Shown: piece after piece, positions 1 to 12,174 of the stretch
Position numbering within the stretch: the first letter of the stretch is position 1
Layout: each line of letters starts with the position of its first letter
Source of the DNA: Meghimatium bilineatum
Taxonomy: Eukaryota > Mollusca > Gastropoda > Stylommatophora > Philomycidae
Reading direction: 5' to 3'
Length of the DNA: 64,000 nt
NCBI GenBank assembly: GCA_034231615.1
Contig: CM067306.1
Location: 45,452,094 to 45,516,093, forward strand
The notes under the pieces: generated by a model
Database searches by the model: none
The model's input: only the letters and a program-made list of their open reading frames with translations
Told to the model about the DNA's origin: nothing
Program-made: the position numbers and the translations under genes

Positions 1-432
1 TATTGCACATGGTTTCATTGTAGTGCAGCTTAATATGTCAGAACACTGGCGTATTACACATGAATTGGGTTTATTGCAGTTTAGTACGCCAGAACTCGTT
101 GTATTCTGGCATATTACTCACAAATTGTGTGTACTGATGTATACTACACTAGAATTGAGTGTTTTCTGGCCTATTGCACATGATTTCATTGTATTACAGC
201 TTAATACGTCAGAACACTGGCGTATTACACACAAATTGGGTGTATTGCAGTTTAGTACGCCAAAACCCGTTGTATTCTGGCATATTACTCACAAATTGGG
301 TGTACTGAAGCTTACTACACTAGAAGTGAGTGTATTGTGGCCTATAACACATGATTTCGTTGTATGGCACCTTAATACTGCATATCACTGGTGTATTAAA
401 CACGAATTGGGTGTATTGCAGTTTAGTACGCC

Positions 433-447
433 AATTGGGAGTACGCC
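433..447 (+). other. Unique 15-bp insertion in one A subunit
   Basis: After AGTACGCC (425-432) there are 15 extra bases ending in a second AGTACGCC (440-447). The intervening AATTGGG matches the normal end of a C subunit. It looks like a local template slip between the C/A junction and the A core. It is the largest monomer-internal indel seen, and occurs once. Confidence 0.9.
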
Positions 448-717
448 AAAACTCGTTGTATTCTGGCATATTAATCACAAACTCATTGCACTGAAGCTTA
501 CTACACTAGAATTGAGTGTATACTGGTCTATTACACATGATTTCGTTGTATTGCAGCTTAATACTTCAGAACACTGGCGTATTAAACACGAATTGGGAGT
601 ATTGCAGTTTAGTACGCCAAAACTCGTTGTATTCTGGGATATTACTCCCAAATTCATTGTACTGAAGCTTACTACACTAGAATTGAGTGTATTCTGGCCT
701 ATAACACATGATTTCGT

Positions 718-1230
718 TGTATGGCACCTTATAACTGCATATCACTGGTGTATTAAACACGAATTGGGTGTATTGCAGTTTAGTACGCCAATAATCGTTG
801 TATTCTGGGATATTACTCACATATTCATTGTACTGAAGCTTACTACACTAGAATTGAGTGTATTCTGGCCTATTACACATGATTTCGTTGTATTGCAGCT
901 TAATACGTCAGAACACTGGCGTATCACATACGAATTGGGTGTATTGCAGTTTAGTACGCCACAACTGGTTGTATTCTGGCACATTACTCACAAATTCATT
1001 GTACTGAAGCTTACTACACTAGAATTGAGTGTATTCTGGTCCATTACACATGATTTCGTTGTATTGCAGCTTAATACTTCAGAACACTGGCGTATTAAAC
1101 ACGATTTGGGAGTATTGCAGTTTAGTACGCCAAAACTCGTTGTATTCTGGCATATTAATCACAAATTCATTGCATTGAAGCTTACTACACTAGAATTGAG
1201 TGTATACTGGCCTATTGCACATGATTTCGT
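718..1230 (+). repeat. Three-monomer cassette, ancestral form of the right-hand HOR core
   Basis: Three consecutive monomers (718-888, 889-1059, 1060-1230) match, in the same order, the monomers at 56456-56969. Shared markers in order are: ATGGCA near the C start, GGGATATTACTCACATATTC in A, the CACATACGAATTGGG C end, ACAACTGGTTG and GGCACATTACTCAC in A, CTGGTCCATT in B, then CACGATTTGGGAG and CATATTAATCAC. The third monomer here has GCCAAAACTCG without the extra A carried by all right-hand copies, so this copy represents the state before that insertion. Confidence 0.8.
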
Positions 1231-2115
1231 TGTAGTGCAGCTTAATACGTCAGAACACTGGCGTATTACACAAGAATTGGGTTTATTGCAATTTAGTACG
1301 CCAAAACTCGTTGTATTCTGGGATATTACTCACAAATTCATTGTACTGAAGCTTACTACACTAGAATTGAGTGTATTCTAGCCTATTACACATGATTTCC
1401 TTGTTGTGCAGCTTAATACTTCAGAACTCTGGCGTATTACACACAAATTAGGTGTATTGCAGTTTAGTACGACAAAACTCGTTGTATTCTTGGATATTAC
1501 TCAAAAATTCATTGTACTGAAGCTTACTACACTAGAATTGAGTGTATTCTAGCCTATTACACATGATTTCGTTTTAGTGCAGCTTAATACTTCAGAACTC
1601 TTGCGTATTACACACAAATTGGGTGTATTGCAGTTTAGTATTCTAAAACTCGTTGTATTCTGGCATATTACTCACAAATTCATTGTACTGAAGCTTACTA
1701 CACTAGAGGTGAGTGTATTCTGGCCCATTACACATGATTTCGTTGTATTGCAGCTTAATACGTCAGAACACTGGCGTATTACACACAAATTGGGTGTAGT
1801 GCAGTTTAGTACGCCAAAACCCGTTGTATTCTGGCATATTACTCACAAATTGGGTGTACTGAAGCTTACTACACTAGAATTGAGTGTTTTCTGGCCTATT
1901 ACACATGATTTAGTTGTTTTGCAGCTTAATACTTCAGAATACTGGCGTATTAAACACGAATTGAGCATATTGCTGTTTAGTAAGCCTAAACTCGTTGTAT
2001 TCTGGGATATTACTCACAAATTCATTGTACTGAAGCTTACTACACTAGAATTGAGTGTATTCTAGCCTATTACACATGATTTCGTTGTAGTGCAGCTTAA
2101 TACTTCAGAACTCTT

Positions 2116-4680
2116 GCGTATTACACACAAATTGGGTGTATTGCAGTTTAGTATTCTAAAAGTCGTTGTATTCTGGCATATTACTCACATATTCATTGTA
2201 CTGAAGCTTACTACACTAGAGGTGAGTGTATTCTGGCCCATTACACATGATTTCGTTGTATTGCACCTTAATACTGCAGAACACTGGCGTATTAAACACC
2301 AATTGGGTGTATTGCAGTTTAGTACGCCAAAACTCGTTGTATTCTGGCATATTACTCACAAATTGTGTGTACTCAAGCTTACTACACTAGAATTGAGTGT
2401 TTTCTGGCCTATTGCACATGATTTCGTTGTATTGCAGCTTAATACTTCAGAACACTGGCGTTTTAAACACGAATTGGGAGTATTGCAGTTTAGTACGCCA
2501 AAACTCGTTGTATTCTGGCATATTACTCACAAATTGTGTGAACTGAAGCTTACTACACTAGAATTGAGTGTATTCTGGCCTATTGCACATGATTTCGTTG
2601 TACTGCAGCTTAATACGTCAGAACACTGGCGTATTACACACAAATTGGGTGTATTGCAGTTTAGTACGCCAAAACTCGTTGTATTCTGGCATATTACTCA
2701 CAAATTCATTGTACTGAAGCTTACTACACTAGAATTGAGTGTATTCTAGCCTATTACACATGATTTCGTTGTAGTGCAGCTTAATACTTCAGAACTCTGG
2801 CGTATTACACACAAATTGGGTGTATTGCAGATTAGTATTCTAAAACTCGTTGTATTCTGGCATATTATTCACAAATTCATTGTACTGAAGCTTACTACAC
2901 TAGAAGTGAGTGTATTCTGGCCCATTACACATGATTTCGTTGTTTTCAACCTTAATACTGCAGAACACTGGCGTATTAAACACGAATTGGGAGTATTGCA
3001 GTTTAGTACGCCAAAACTCGTTGTATTCTGGCATATTACTCACAAATTCATTGTACTGAAGCTTACTACACTAGAGGTGAGTGTATTCTGGCCCATTACA
3101 CATGATTTCGTTGTATTGCACCTTAATACTGCAGAACACTGGTGTATTAAACACCAATTGGGTGTATTGCAGTTTAGTACGCCAAAACTCGTTGTATTCT
3201 GGCATATTAATCACAAATTCATTGCACTGAAGCTTACTACATTATAATTGAGTGTATTCTAGCCTATTACACATGATTTCGTTGTAGTGCAGCTTAATAC
3301 TTCAGAACTCTGGCGTATTACACACAAATTGGGTGTATTTCAGTTTAGTACGCAAAAACTCGTTGTATTCTGGCATATTAATCACAAATTCATTGCACTG
3401 AAGCTTACTACATTAGAATTGAGTGTATTCTAGCCTATTACACATGATTTCGTTGTAGTGCAGCTTAATACTTCAGAACTCTGGCGTATTACACACAAAT
3501 TGGGTGTATTTCAGTTTAGTAAGCTAAAACTCGTTGTATTCTGGCATATTACTCACACATTGGGTGTACTGAAGCTTACTACACTAGAATTGCGTGTATT
3601 CTGGCCTATTGCACATGATTTCGTTGTACTGCAGCTTAATACGTCAGAAAACTGGCGTATTACACAAGAATTGAGTGTATTGCAGTTTAGTACGACAAAA
3701 TTCGTTGTATTCTGGGATATTACTCACAAATTCATTGTACTGAAGCTTACTACACTAGAATTGAGTGTATTCTAGCCTATTACACATGATTTCGTTGTAG
3801 TGCAGCTTAATACTTCAGAACTCTGGCGTATTACACACAAATTGGGTGTATTGCAGATTAGTATTCTAAAACTCGTTGTATTCTGGCATATTACTCACAA
3901 ATTCATTGTACTGAAGCTTATTACACTAGAAGTGAGTGTATTCTGGCCCATTACACATGATTTCGTTGTATTCAACCTTAATACTGCAGAACACTGGCGT
4001 ATTAAACACGAATTGGGAGTATTGCAGTTTAGTACGCCAAAACTCGTTGTATTCTGGCATATTACTCACAAATTCATTGTACTGAAACTTACTACACTTG
4101 AAGTGAGTGTATTCTGGCCCATTACACATGATTTCGTTGTATTGCACCTTAATACTGCAAAATACTGGCGTATTAAACACGAATTGGGTGTATTGCAGTT
4201 TAGTACGCCAAAACTCGTTGTATTCTGGCATATTACTCACAAATTCATTGTACTGAAGCTTACTACACTAGAATTGAGTGTATTCTGGCCCATTACACAT
4301 GATTTCGTTGTATTCAACCTTAATACTGCAGAACACTGGCGTATTAAACACGAATTGGGAGTATTGCAGTTTAGTACGCCAAAACTCGTTGTATTCTGGC
4401 ATATTACTCACAAATTGTGTGTACTCAAGCTTACTACACTAGAATTGAGTGTTTTCTGGCCTATTGCACATGATTTCGTTGTACTGCAGCTTAATACGTC
4501 AGAACACTGGCGTATTACACACAAATTGGGAGTATTGCAGTTTAGTACGCCAAAACTCGTTGTATTCTGGCATATTACTCATAAATTGTGTGAACTGAAG
4601 CTTACTACACTAGAATTGAGTGTTTTCTGGCCTATTGCACATGATTTCGTTGTACTGCAGCTTAATACGTCAGAACACTG
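2116..4680 (+). repeat. 2565-bp (15-monomer) tandem duplication, copy 1
   Basis: Offset 2565 = 15 x 171 relates this block to 4681-7245. The diagnostic ATTCTAAAAGTCG occurs at 2153-2165 and again 2565 bp later. Differences noticed are few: TTATAATTG at 3243-3251 against TTAGAATTG in copy 2, and TTGCGTG near 3590 against TTGAGTG. Confidence 0.88.
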
Positions 4681-7245
4681 GCGTATTACACACAAATTGG
4701 GTGTATTGCAGTTTAGTATTCTAAAAGTCGTTGTATTCTGGCATATTACTCACATATTCATTGTACTGAAGCTTACTACACTAGAGGTGAGTGTATTCTG
4801 GCCCATTACACATGATTTCGTTGTATTGCACCTTAATACTGCAGAACACTGGCGTATTAAACACCAATTGGGTGTATTGCAGTTTAGTACGCCAAAACTC
4901 GTTGTATTCTGGCATATTACTCACAAATTGTGTGTACTCAAGCTTACTACACTAGAATTGAGTGTTTTCTGGCCTATTGCACATGATTTCGTTGTATTGC
5001 AGCTTAATACTTCAGAACACTGGCGTTTTAAACACGAATTGGGAGTATTGCAGTTTAGTACGCCAAAACTCGTTGTATTCTGGCATATTACTCACAAATT
5101 GTGTGAACTGAAGCTTACTACACTAGAATTGAGTGTATTCTGGCCTATTGCACATGATTTCGTTGTACTGCAGCTTAATACGTCAGAACACTGGCGTATT
5201 ACACACAAATTGGGTGTATTGCAGTTTAGTACGCCAAAACTCGTTGTATTCTGGCATATTACTCACAAATTCATTGTACTGAAGCTTACTACACTAGAAT
5301 TGAGTGTATTCTAGCCTATTACACATGATTTCGTTGTAGTGCAGCTTAATACTTCAGAACTCTGGCGTATTACACACAAATTGGGTGTATTGCAGATTAG
5401 TATTCTAAAACTCGTTGTATTCTGGCATATTATTCACAAATTCATTGTACTGAAGCTTACTACACTAGAAGTGAGTGTATTCTGGCCCATTACACATGAT
5501 TTCGTTGTTTTCAACCTTAATACTGCAGAACACTGGCGTATTAAACACGAATTGGGAGTATTGCAGTTTAGTACGCCAAAACTCGTTGTATTCTGGCATA
5601 TTACTCACAAATTCATTGTACTGAAGCTTACTACACTAGAGGTGAGTGTATTCTGGCCCATTACACATGATTTCGTTGTATTGCACCTTAATACTGCAGA
5701 ACACTGGTGTATTAAACACCAATTGGGTGTATTGCAGTTTAGTACGCCAAAACTCGTTGTATTCTGGCATATTAATCACAAATTCATTGCACTGAAGCTT
5801 ACTACATTAGAATTGAGTGTATTCTAGCCTATTACACATGATTTCGTTGTAGTGCAGCTTAATACTTCAGAACTCTGGCGTATTACACACAAATTGGGTG
5901 TATTTCAGTTTAGTACGCAAAAACTCGTTGTATTCTGGCATATTAATCACAAATTCATTGCACTGAAGCTTACTACATTAGAATTGAGTGTATTCTAGCC
6001 TATTACACATGATTTCGTTGTAGTGCAGCTTAATACTTCAGAACTCTGGCGTATTACACACAAATTGGGTGTATTTCAGTTTAGTAAGCTAAAACTCGTT
6101 GTATTCTGGCATATTACTCACACATTGGGTGTACTGAAGCTTACTACACTAGAATTGAGTGTATTCTGGCCTATTGCACATGATTTCGTTGTACTGCAGC
6201 TTAATACGTCAGAAAACTGGCGTATTACACAAGAATTGAGTGTATTGCAGTTTAGTACGACAAAATTCGTTGTATTCTGGGATATTACTCACAAATTCAT
6301 TGTACTGAAGCTTACTACACTAGAATTGAGTGTATTCTAGCCTATTACACATGATTTCGTTGTAGTGCAGCTTAATACTTCAGAACTCTGGCGTATTACA
6401 CACAAATTGGGTGTATTGCAGATTAGTATTCTAAAACTCGTTGTATTCTGGCATATTACTCACAAATTCATTGTACTGAAGCTTATTACACTAGAAGTGA
6501 GTGTATTCTGGCCCATTACACATGATTTCGTTGTATTCAACCTTAATACTGCAGAACACTGGCGTATTAAACACGAATTGGGAGTATTGCAGTTTAGTAC
6601 GCCAAAACTCGTTGTATTCTGGCATATTACTCACAAATTCATTGTACTGAAACTTACTACACTTGAAGTGAGTGTATTCTGGCCCATTACACATGATTTC
6701 GTTGTATTGCACCTTAATACTGCAAAATACTGGCGTATTAAACACGAATTGGGTGTATTGCAGTTTAGTACGCCAAAACTCGTTGTATTCTGGCATATTA
6801 CTCACAAATTCATTGTACTGAAGCTTACTACACTAGAATTGAGTGTATTCTGGCCCATTACACATGATTTCGTTGTATTCAACCTTAATACTGCAGAACA
6901 CTGGCGTATTAAACACGAATTGGGAGTATTGCAGTTTAGTACGCCAAAACTCGTTGTATTCTGGCATATTACTCACAAATTGTGTGTACTCAAGCTTACT
7001 ACACTAGAATTGAGTGTTTTCTGGCCTATTGCACATGATTTCGTTGTACTGCAGCTTAATACGTCAGAACACTGGCGTATTACACACAAATTGGGAGTAT
7101 TGCAGTTTAGTACGCCAAAACTCGTTGTATTCTGGCATATTACTCATAAATTGTGTGAACTGAAGCTTACTACACTAGAATTGAGTGTTTTCTGGCCTAT
7201 TGCACATGATTTCGTTGTACTGCAGCTTAATACGTCAGAACACTG
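4681..7245 (+). repeat. 2565-bp tandem duplication, copy 2
   Basis: It is the second copy of 2116-4680, and homology runs on to about 7284. The junction with copy 1 lies within 4681-4719. There, a C subunit of the CACTGG type is followed by an A subunit of the ATTCTAAAAGTCG type; in copy 1 that A follows a CTCTTG-type C, so the joint monomer is a hybrid. Confidence 0.87.
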
Positions 7246-9780
7246 GCGTATTACACACAAATTGGGTGTATTGCAGTTTAGTACGCCAAAACTCGTTGTA
7301 TTCTGGCATATTAATCACAAATTCATTGCACTGAAGCTTACTACATTAGAATTGAGTGTATTCTAGCCTATTACACATGATTTCGTTGTAGTGCAGCTTA
7401 ATACTTAAGAACTCTGGCGTATTACACACAAATTGGGTGTATTTCAGTTTAGTAAGCTAAAACTCGTTGTATTCTGGCATATTACTCACACATTGGGTGT
7501 ACTGAAGCTTACTACACTAGAATTGAGTGTATTCTGGCCTATTGCACATGATTTCGTTGTACTGCAGCTTAATACGTCAGAAAACTGGCGTATTACACAA
7601 GAATTGAGTGTATTGCAGTTTAGTACGACAAAATTCGTTGTATTCTGGGATATTACTCACAAATTCATTGTACTGAAGCTTACTACACTAGAATTGAGTG
7701 TATTCTAGCCTATTACACATGATTTCGTTGTAGTGCAGCTTAATACTTCAGAACTCTGGCGTATTACACACAAATTGGGTGTATTGCAGATTAGTATTCT
7801 AAAACTCGTTGTATTCTGGCATATTACTCACAAATTCATTGTACTGAAGCTTACTACACTAGAAGTGAGTGTATTCTGGCCCATTACACATGATTTCGTT
7901 GTATTCAACCTTAATACTGCAGAACACTGGCGTATTAAACACGAATTGGGAGTATTGCAGTTTAGTACGCCAAAACTCGTTGTATTCTGGCATATTACTC
8001 ACAAATTGTGTGTACTGAAGCTTACTACACTAAAATTGAGTGTTTTCTGGCCTATTACATATGATTTCGTTGTTTTGCAGCTTAATACTTCAGAATACTG
8101 GCGTATTAAACACGAATTGAGAATATTGCTGTTTAGTAAGCCAAAACTCGTTGTATTCTGGGATATTACTCACAAATTCATTGTACTGAAGCTTACTACA
8201 CTAGAATTGAGTGTATTCTAGCCTATTACACATGATTTCGTTGTAGTGCAGCTTAATACTTCAGAACTCTTGCGTATTACACACAAATTGGGTGTATTTC
8301 AGTTTAGTAAGCTAAAACTCGTTGTATTCTGGCATATTACTCACACATTGGGTGTACTGAAGCTTACTACACTAGAATTGAGTGTATTCTGGCCTATTGC
8401 ACATGATTTCGTTGTACTGCAGCTTAATACGTCAGAAAACTGGCGTATTACACAAGAATTGAGTGTATTGCAGTTTAGTACGACAAAATCCGTTGTATTC
8501 TGGCATATTACTCACAAATTCATTGTACTGAAGCTTACTACACTAGAAGTGAGTGTATTCTGGCCCATTATACATGATTTCGTTGTATTCAACCTTAATA
8601 CTGCAGAACACTGGCGTATTAAACACGAATTGGGAGTATTGCAGTTTAGTACGCCAAAACTCGTTGTATTCTGGCATATTACTCACAAATTGTGTGTACT
8701 GAAGCTTACTACACTAGAATTGAGTGTTTTCTGGCCTATTGCACATGATTTCGTTGTACTGCAGCTTAATACGTCAGAACACTGGCGTATTACACACAAA
8801 TTGGGAGTATTGCAGTTTAGTACGCCAAAACTCGTTGTATTCTGGCATATTACTCATAAATTGTGTGAACTGAAGCTTACTACACTAGAATTGAGTGTTT
8901 TCTGGCCTATTGCACATGATTTCGTTGTACTGCAGCTTAATACGTCAGAACACTGGCGTATTACACACAAATTGGGTGTATTGCAGTTTAGTACGCCAAA
9001 ACTCGTTGTATTCTGGCATATTAATCACAAATTCATTGCACTGAAGCATACTACATTAGAATTGAGTGTATTCTAGCCTATTACACATGATTTCGTTGTA
9101 GTGCAGCTTAATACTTCAGAACTCTGGCGTATTACACACAAATTGGGTGTATTTCAGTTTTGTAAGCTAAAACTCGTTGTATTCTGGCATATTACTCACA
9201 CATTGGGTGTACTGAAGCTTACTACACTAGAATTGAGTTTATTCTGGCCTATTGCACATGATTTCGTTGTACTGCAGCTTAATACGTCAGAAAACTGGCG
9301 TATTACACAAGAATTGAGTGTATTGCAGTTTAGTACGACAAAATTCGTTGTATTATGGGATATTACTCACAAATTCATTGTACTGAAGCTTACTACACTA
9401 GAATTGAGTGTATTCTAGCCTATTGCACATGATTTCGTTGTACTGCAGCTTAATACGTCAGAACACTGGCGTATTACACACAAATTGGGTGTATTGCAGT
9501 TTAGTACGCCAAAACCCGTTGTATTCTGTCATATTACTCACAAATTGGGTGTACTGAAGCTTACTACACTAGAATTGAGTGTATTCTGGCCTATTACACA
9601 TGATTTCGTTGTATTGCAGCTTAATACTTCAGAACACTGGCGTTTTAAACACGAATTGGGAGTATTGCAGTTTAGTACGCCAAAACTCGTTGTATTCTGG
9701 CATATTACTCACAAATTGTGTGAACTGAAGCTTACTACACTAGAATTGAGTGTTTTCTGGCCTATTGCACATGATTTCGT

Positions 9781-9831
9781 TGTACTGCAGCTTAATACGT
9801 CAGAACACTGGCGTATTACACACAAATTGGG
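9781..9831 (+). repeat. Subrepeat C (51 bp) of the monomer
   Basis: It begins TGTACTGCAGCTTAATAC, which aligns with the starts of A (TGTATTGCAGTTTAGTAC) and B (TGTACTGAAGCTTACTAC). Its last 24 bases, from CTGGCGTATTACAC, align with the last 24 bases of A and B. It is 9 bp shorter than A and B because the segment matching CGTTGTATT of A is missing. Inference: C arose from the same ~60-bp ancestor by a 9-bp deletion. Confidence 0.85.
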
Positions 9832-9891
9832 TGTATTGCAGTTTAGTACGCCAAAACTCGTTGTATTCTGGCATATTACTCACAAATTCAT
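9832..9891 (+). repeat. Subrepeat A (60 bp) of the monomer
   Basis: It aligns without gaps to B over 60 positions. Shared blocks include the TGTA-TG-AG opening and TGTATTCTGGC at positions 31-41, followed by TATTAC. A carries the most informative type-defining sites of the array (its positions 11-25 and 52-60). Confidence 0.85.
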
Positions 9892-9951
9892 TGTACTGAA
9901 GCTTACTACACTAGAATTGAGTGTATTCTAGCCTATTACACATGATTTCGT
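9892..9951 (+). repeat. Subrepeat B (60 bp) of the monomer
   Basis: It contains an AAGCTT (HindIII) site at 9899-9904, present in nearly every monomer, and a short dyad TACACT-N7-AGTGTA at 9907-9925. At B positions 37-40 two states alternate along the array: CTGGCC and CTAGCC. The CTAGCC state is nearly always followed by a C subunit opening TGTAGTGCAG or TGTACTGCAG, so it works as a higher-order module boundary marker. Confidence 0.85.
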
Positions 9952-10639
9952 TGTAGTGCACCTTAATACTTCAGAACTCTGGCGTATTACACACAAATTG
10001 GGTGTATTGCAGATTAGTATTCTAAAACTCGTTGTATTCTGGCATATTACTCACAAATTCATTGTACTGAAGCTTACTACACTAGAAGTGAGTGTATTCT
10101 GGCCCATTACACATGATTTCGTTGTTTTCAACCTTAATACGTCAGAACACTGGCGTATTATACACAAATTGGGTGTATTGCAGTTTAGTACGCCAAAACC
10201 CGTTGTATTCTGGCATATTACTCACAAATTGGGTGTACTGAAGCTTACTACACTAGAATTGAGTGTATTCTGGCCTATTACACATGATTTCGTTGTATTG
10301 CAGCTTAATACTTCAGAACACTGGCGTTTTAAACACGAATTGGGAGTATTGCAGTTTAGTACGCCAAAACTCGTTGTATTCTGGCATATTACTCACAAAT
10401 TGTGTGAACTGAAGCTTACTACACTAGAATTGAGTGTATTCTGGCCTATTGCACATGATTTCGTTGTACTGCAGCTTAATACGTCAGAACACTGGCGTAT
10501 TACACACAAATTGGGTGTATTGCAGTTTAGTACGCCAAAACTCGTTGTATTCTGGCATATTACTCACAAATTCATTGTACTGAAGCTTACTACACTAGAA
10601 TTGAGTGTATTCTAGCCTATTACACATGATTTCGTTGTA

Positions 10640-11836
10640 GTGCAGCTTAATACTTCAGAACTCTGGCGTATTACACACAAATTGGGTGTATTGCAGATTA
10701 GTATTCTAAAACTCGTTGTATTCTGGCATATTACTCACAAATTCATTGTACTGAAGCTTACTACACTAGAAGTGAGTGTATTCTGGCCCATTACACATGA
10801 TTTCGTTGTTTTCAACCTTAATACTGCAGAACACTGGCGTATTAAACACGAATTGGGAGTATTGCAGTTTAGTACGCCAAAACTCGTTGTATTCTGGCAT
10901 ATTACTCACAAATTCATTGTACTGAAGATTACTACACTAGAGGTGAGTGTATTCTGGCCCATTACACATGATTTCGTTGTATTGCACCTTAATACTGCAG
11001 AACACTGGTGTATTAAACACCAATTGGGTGTATTGCAGTTTAGTACGCCAAAACTCGTTGTATTCTGGCATATTAATCACAAATTCATTGCACTGAAGCT
11101 TACTACATTAGAATTGAGTGTATTCTAGCCTATTACACATGATTTCGTTGTAGTGCAGCTTAATACTTCAGAACTCTGGCGTATTACACACAAATTGGGT
11201 GTATTTCAGTTTAGTACGCAAAAACTCGTTGTATTCTGGCATATTAATCACAAATTCATTGCACTGAAGCTTACTACATTAGAATTGAGTGTATTCTAGC
11301 CTATTACACATGATTTCGTTGTAGTGCAGCTTAATACTTCAGAACTCTGGCGTATTACACACAAATTGGGTGTATTTCAGTTTAGTAAGCTAAAACTCGT
11401 TGTATTCTGGCATATTACTCACACATTGGGTGTACTGAAGCTTACTACACTAGAATTGAGTGTATTCTGGCCTATTGCACATGATTTCGTTGTACTGCAG
11501 CTTAATACGTCAGAAAACTGGCGTATTACACAAGAATTGAGTGTATTGCAGTTTAGTACGACAAAATTCGTTGTATTCTGGGATATTACTCACAAATTCA
11601 TTGTACTGAAGCTTACTACACTAGAATTGAGTGTATTCTAGCCTATTACACATGATTTCGTTGTAGTGCAGCTTAATACTTCAGAACTCTGGCGTATTAC
11701 ACACAAATTGGGTGTATTGCAGATTAGTATTCTAAAACTCGTTGTATTCTGGCATATTACTCACAAATTCATTGTACTGAAGCTTATTACACTAGAAGTG
11801 AGTGTATTCTGGCCCATTACACATGATTTCGTTGTA
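10640..11836 (+). repeat. Duplicate of 5339-6535 at offset 5301
   Basis: Offset 5301 = 31 x 171. The order of a three-monomer module, a single CTAGCC-ended monomer with TAGTACGCAAAAACTCG, and the AAGCTAAAAC/ACGACAAAATTC dimer is kept. A private change GAAGATTACT near 10925 removes the HindIII site. Homology continues beyond 11836, interrupted by the extra 342-bp dimer at 12175-12516. Confidence 0.82.
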
Positions 11837-12174
11837 TTCAACCTTAATACTGCAGAACACTGGCGTATTAAACACGAATTGGGAGTATTGCAGTTTAGTA
11901 CGCCAAAACTCGTTGTATTCTGGCATATTACTCACAAATTCATTGTACTGAAACTTACTACACTTGAAGTGAGTGTATTCTGGCCCATTACACATGATTT
12001 CGTTGTATTGCACCTTAATACTGCAAAATACTGGCGTATTAAACACGAATTGGGTGTATTGCAGTTTAGTACGCCAAAACTCGTTGTATTCTGGCATATT
12101 ACTCACAAATTCATTGTACTGAAGCTTACTACACTAGAATTGAGTGTATTCTGGCCCATTACACATGATTTCGT
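11833..12174 (+). repeat. 342-bp dimer, first copy
   Basis: A two-monomer unit (C types TTCAACC then TTGCACC...AAAATACTGG) occurs once in the equivalent position of the 5.3-7.4 kb block but twice here (11833-12174 and 12175-12516). Copy 1 contains the GAAACTTACT HindIII-loss variant near 11951. Confidence 0.85.

Larger units (their letters stand above)
1..2115 (+). repeat. Left block of heterogeneous, older-looking monomers
   Basis: The first ~12 monomers carry more private variants than the rest. Examples are TGATGTATAC in B at 136-145, GTATTGTGG at 331-339, GTATGGCACC at 363-372 and 720-729, and the only 15-bp insertion in the window. Several of its monomer types (CACATACGAATTGGG, ACAACTGG, CTGGTCC, CACATATTC) recur only to the right of 42 kb and not in the intervening core. 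Inference: this block is an older layer of the array, flanking younger core amplifications. Confidence 0.7.
9781..9951 (+). repeat. Reference 171-bp monomer (C-A-B)
   Basis: A clean example used here to define the phase. It consists of subunit C (9781-9831, 51 bp), A (9832-9891, 60 bp) and B (9892-9951, 60 bp). Variation between monomers is concentrated at a few sites. These are the start of C (GTATTGCAG, GTACTGCAG, GTAGTGCAG or TTCAACC), the middle of C (CACTGG, CTCTGG or CTCTTG), the A core (ACGCC, ATTCT, AAGCT or ACGAC) and the end of A (TTCATT, TTGTGT or TTGGGT). Combinations of these variants define monomer types and allow higher-order copies to be matched. This copy carries the TAG form of B. 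Confidence 0.93.
6681..10019 (+). repeat. 3339-bp dispersed duplicate, left copy (partner 16086-19424)
   Basis: Offset 9405 = 55 x 171 matches this block to 16086-19424, including TACTTAAGAACTC at 7403-7415, the GAAGCATACT variant near 9043-9052 and CAGTTTTGTAAGC near 9155. At least five substitutions separate the copies (near 8572, 9238, 9355, 9529 and 9961), more than in the adjacent tandem duplications. Inference: this is an older event. Confidence 0.82.

Noticed and set aside
3926-4240. Minus-strand open frames of 60-112 codons
   Set aside because: They recur with the same 57-residue period wherever a few stop-forming variants are absent. They are reverse shadows of the repeat, with no independent gene signal.
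3800-5314. Long plus-strand open frame of about 500 codons, and over 100 similar frames across the window
   Set aside because: They are periodic translations of the satellite. They begin at GTG or TTG within the repeat, lack ATG starts and ribosome-binding context, and end at the same repeat-internal sites. Neighbouring monomers carry TAG, TAA, TGA or frameshifts in the same frame.
9907-9925. Intrinsic transcription terminators from the inverted repeat in B
   Set aside because: The stem is only 6 bp, is A/T-rich and is not followed by a T tract; it occurs in nearly every monomer.
9946-9962. CENP-B box-like sequence at the B/C junction (TTTCGTTGTAGTGCACC)
   Set aside because: It shares TTCG and the central A with the NTTCGNNNNANNCGGGN core but lacks most of the CGGG part. 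The match is too weak to call; a binding assay or CENP-B homologue motif would be needed.
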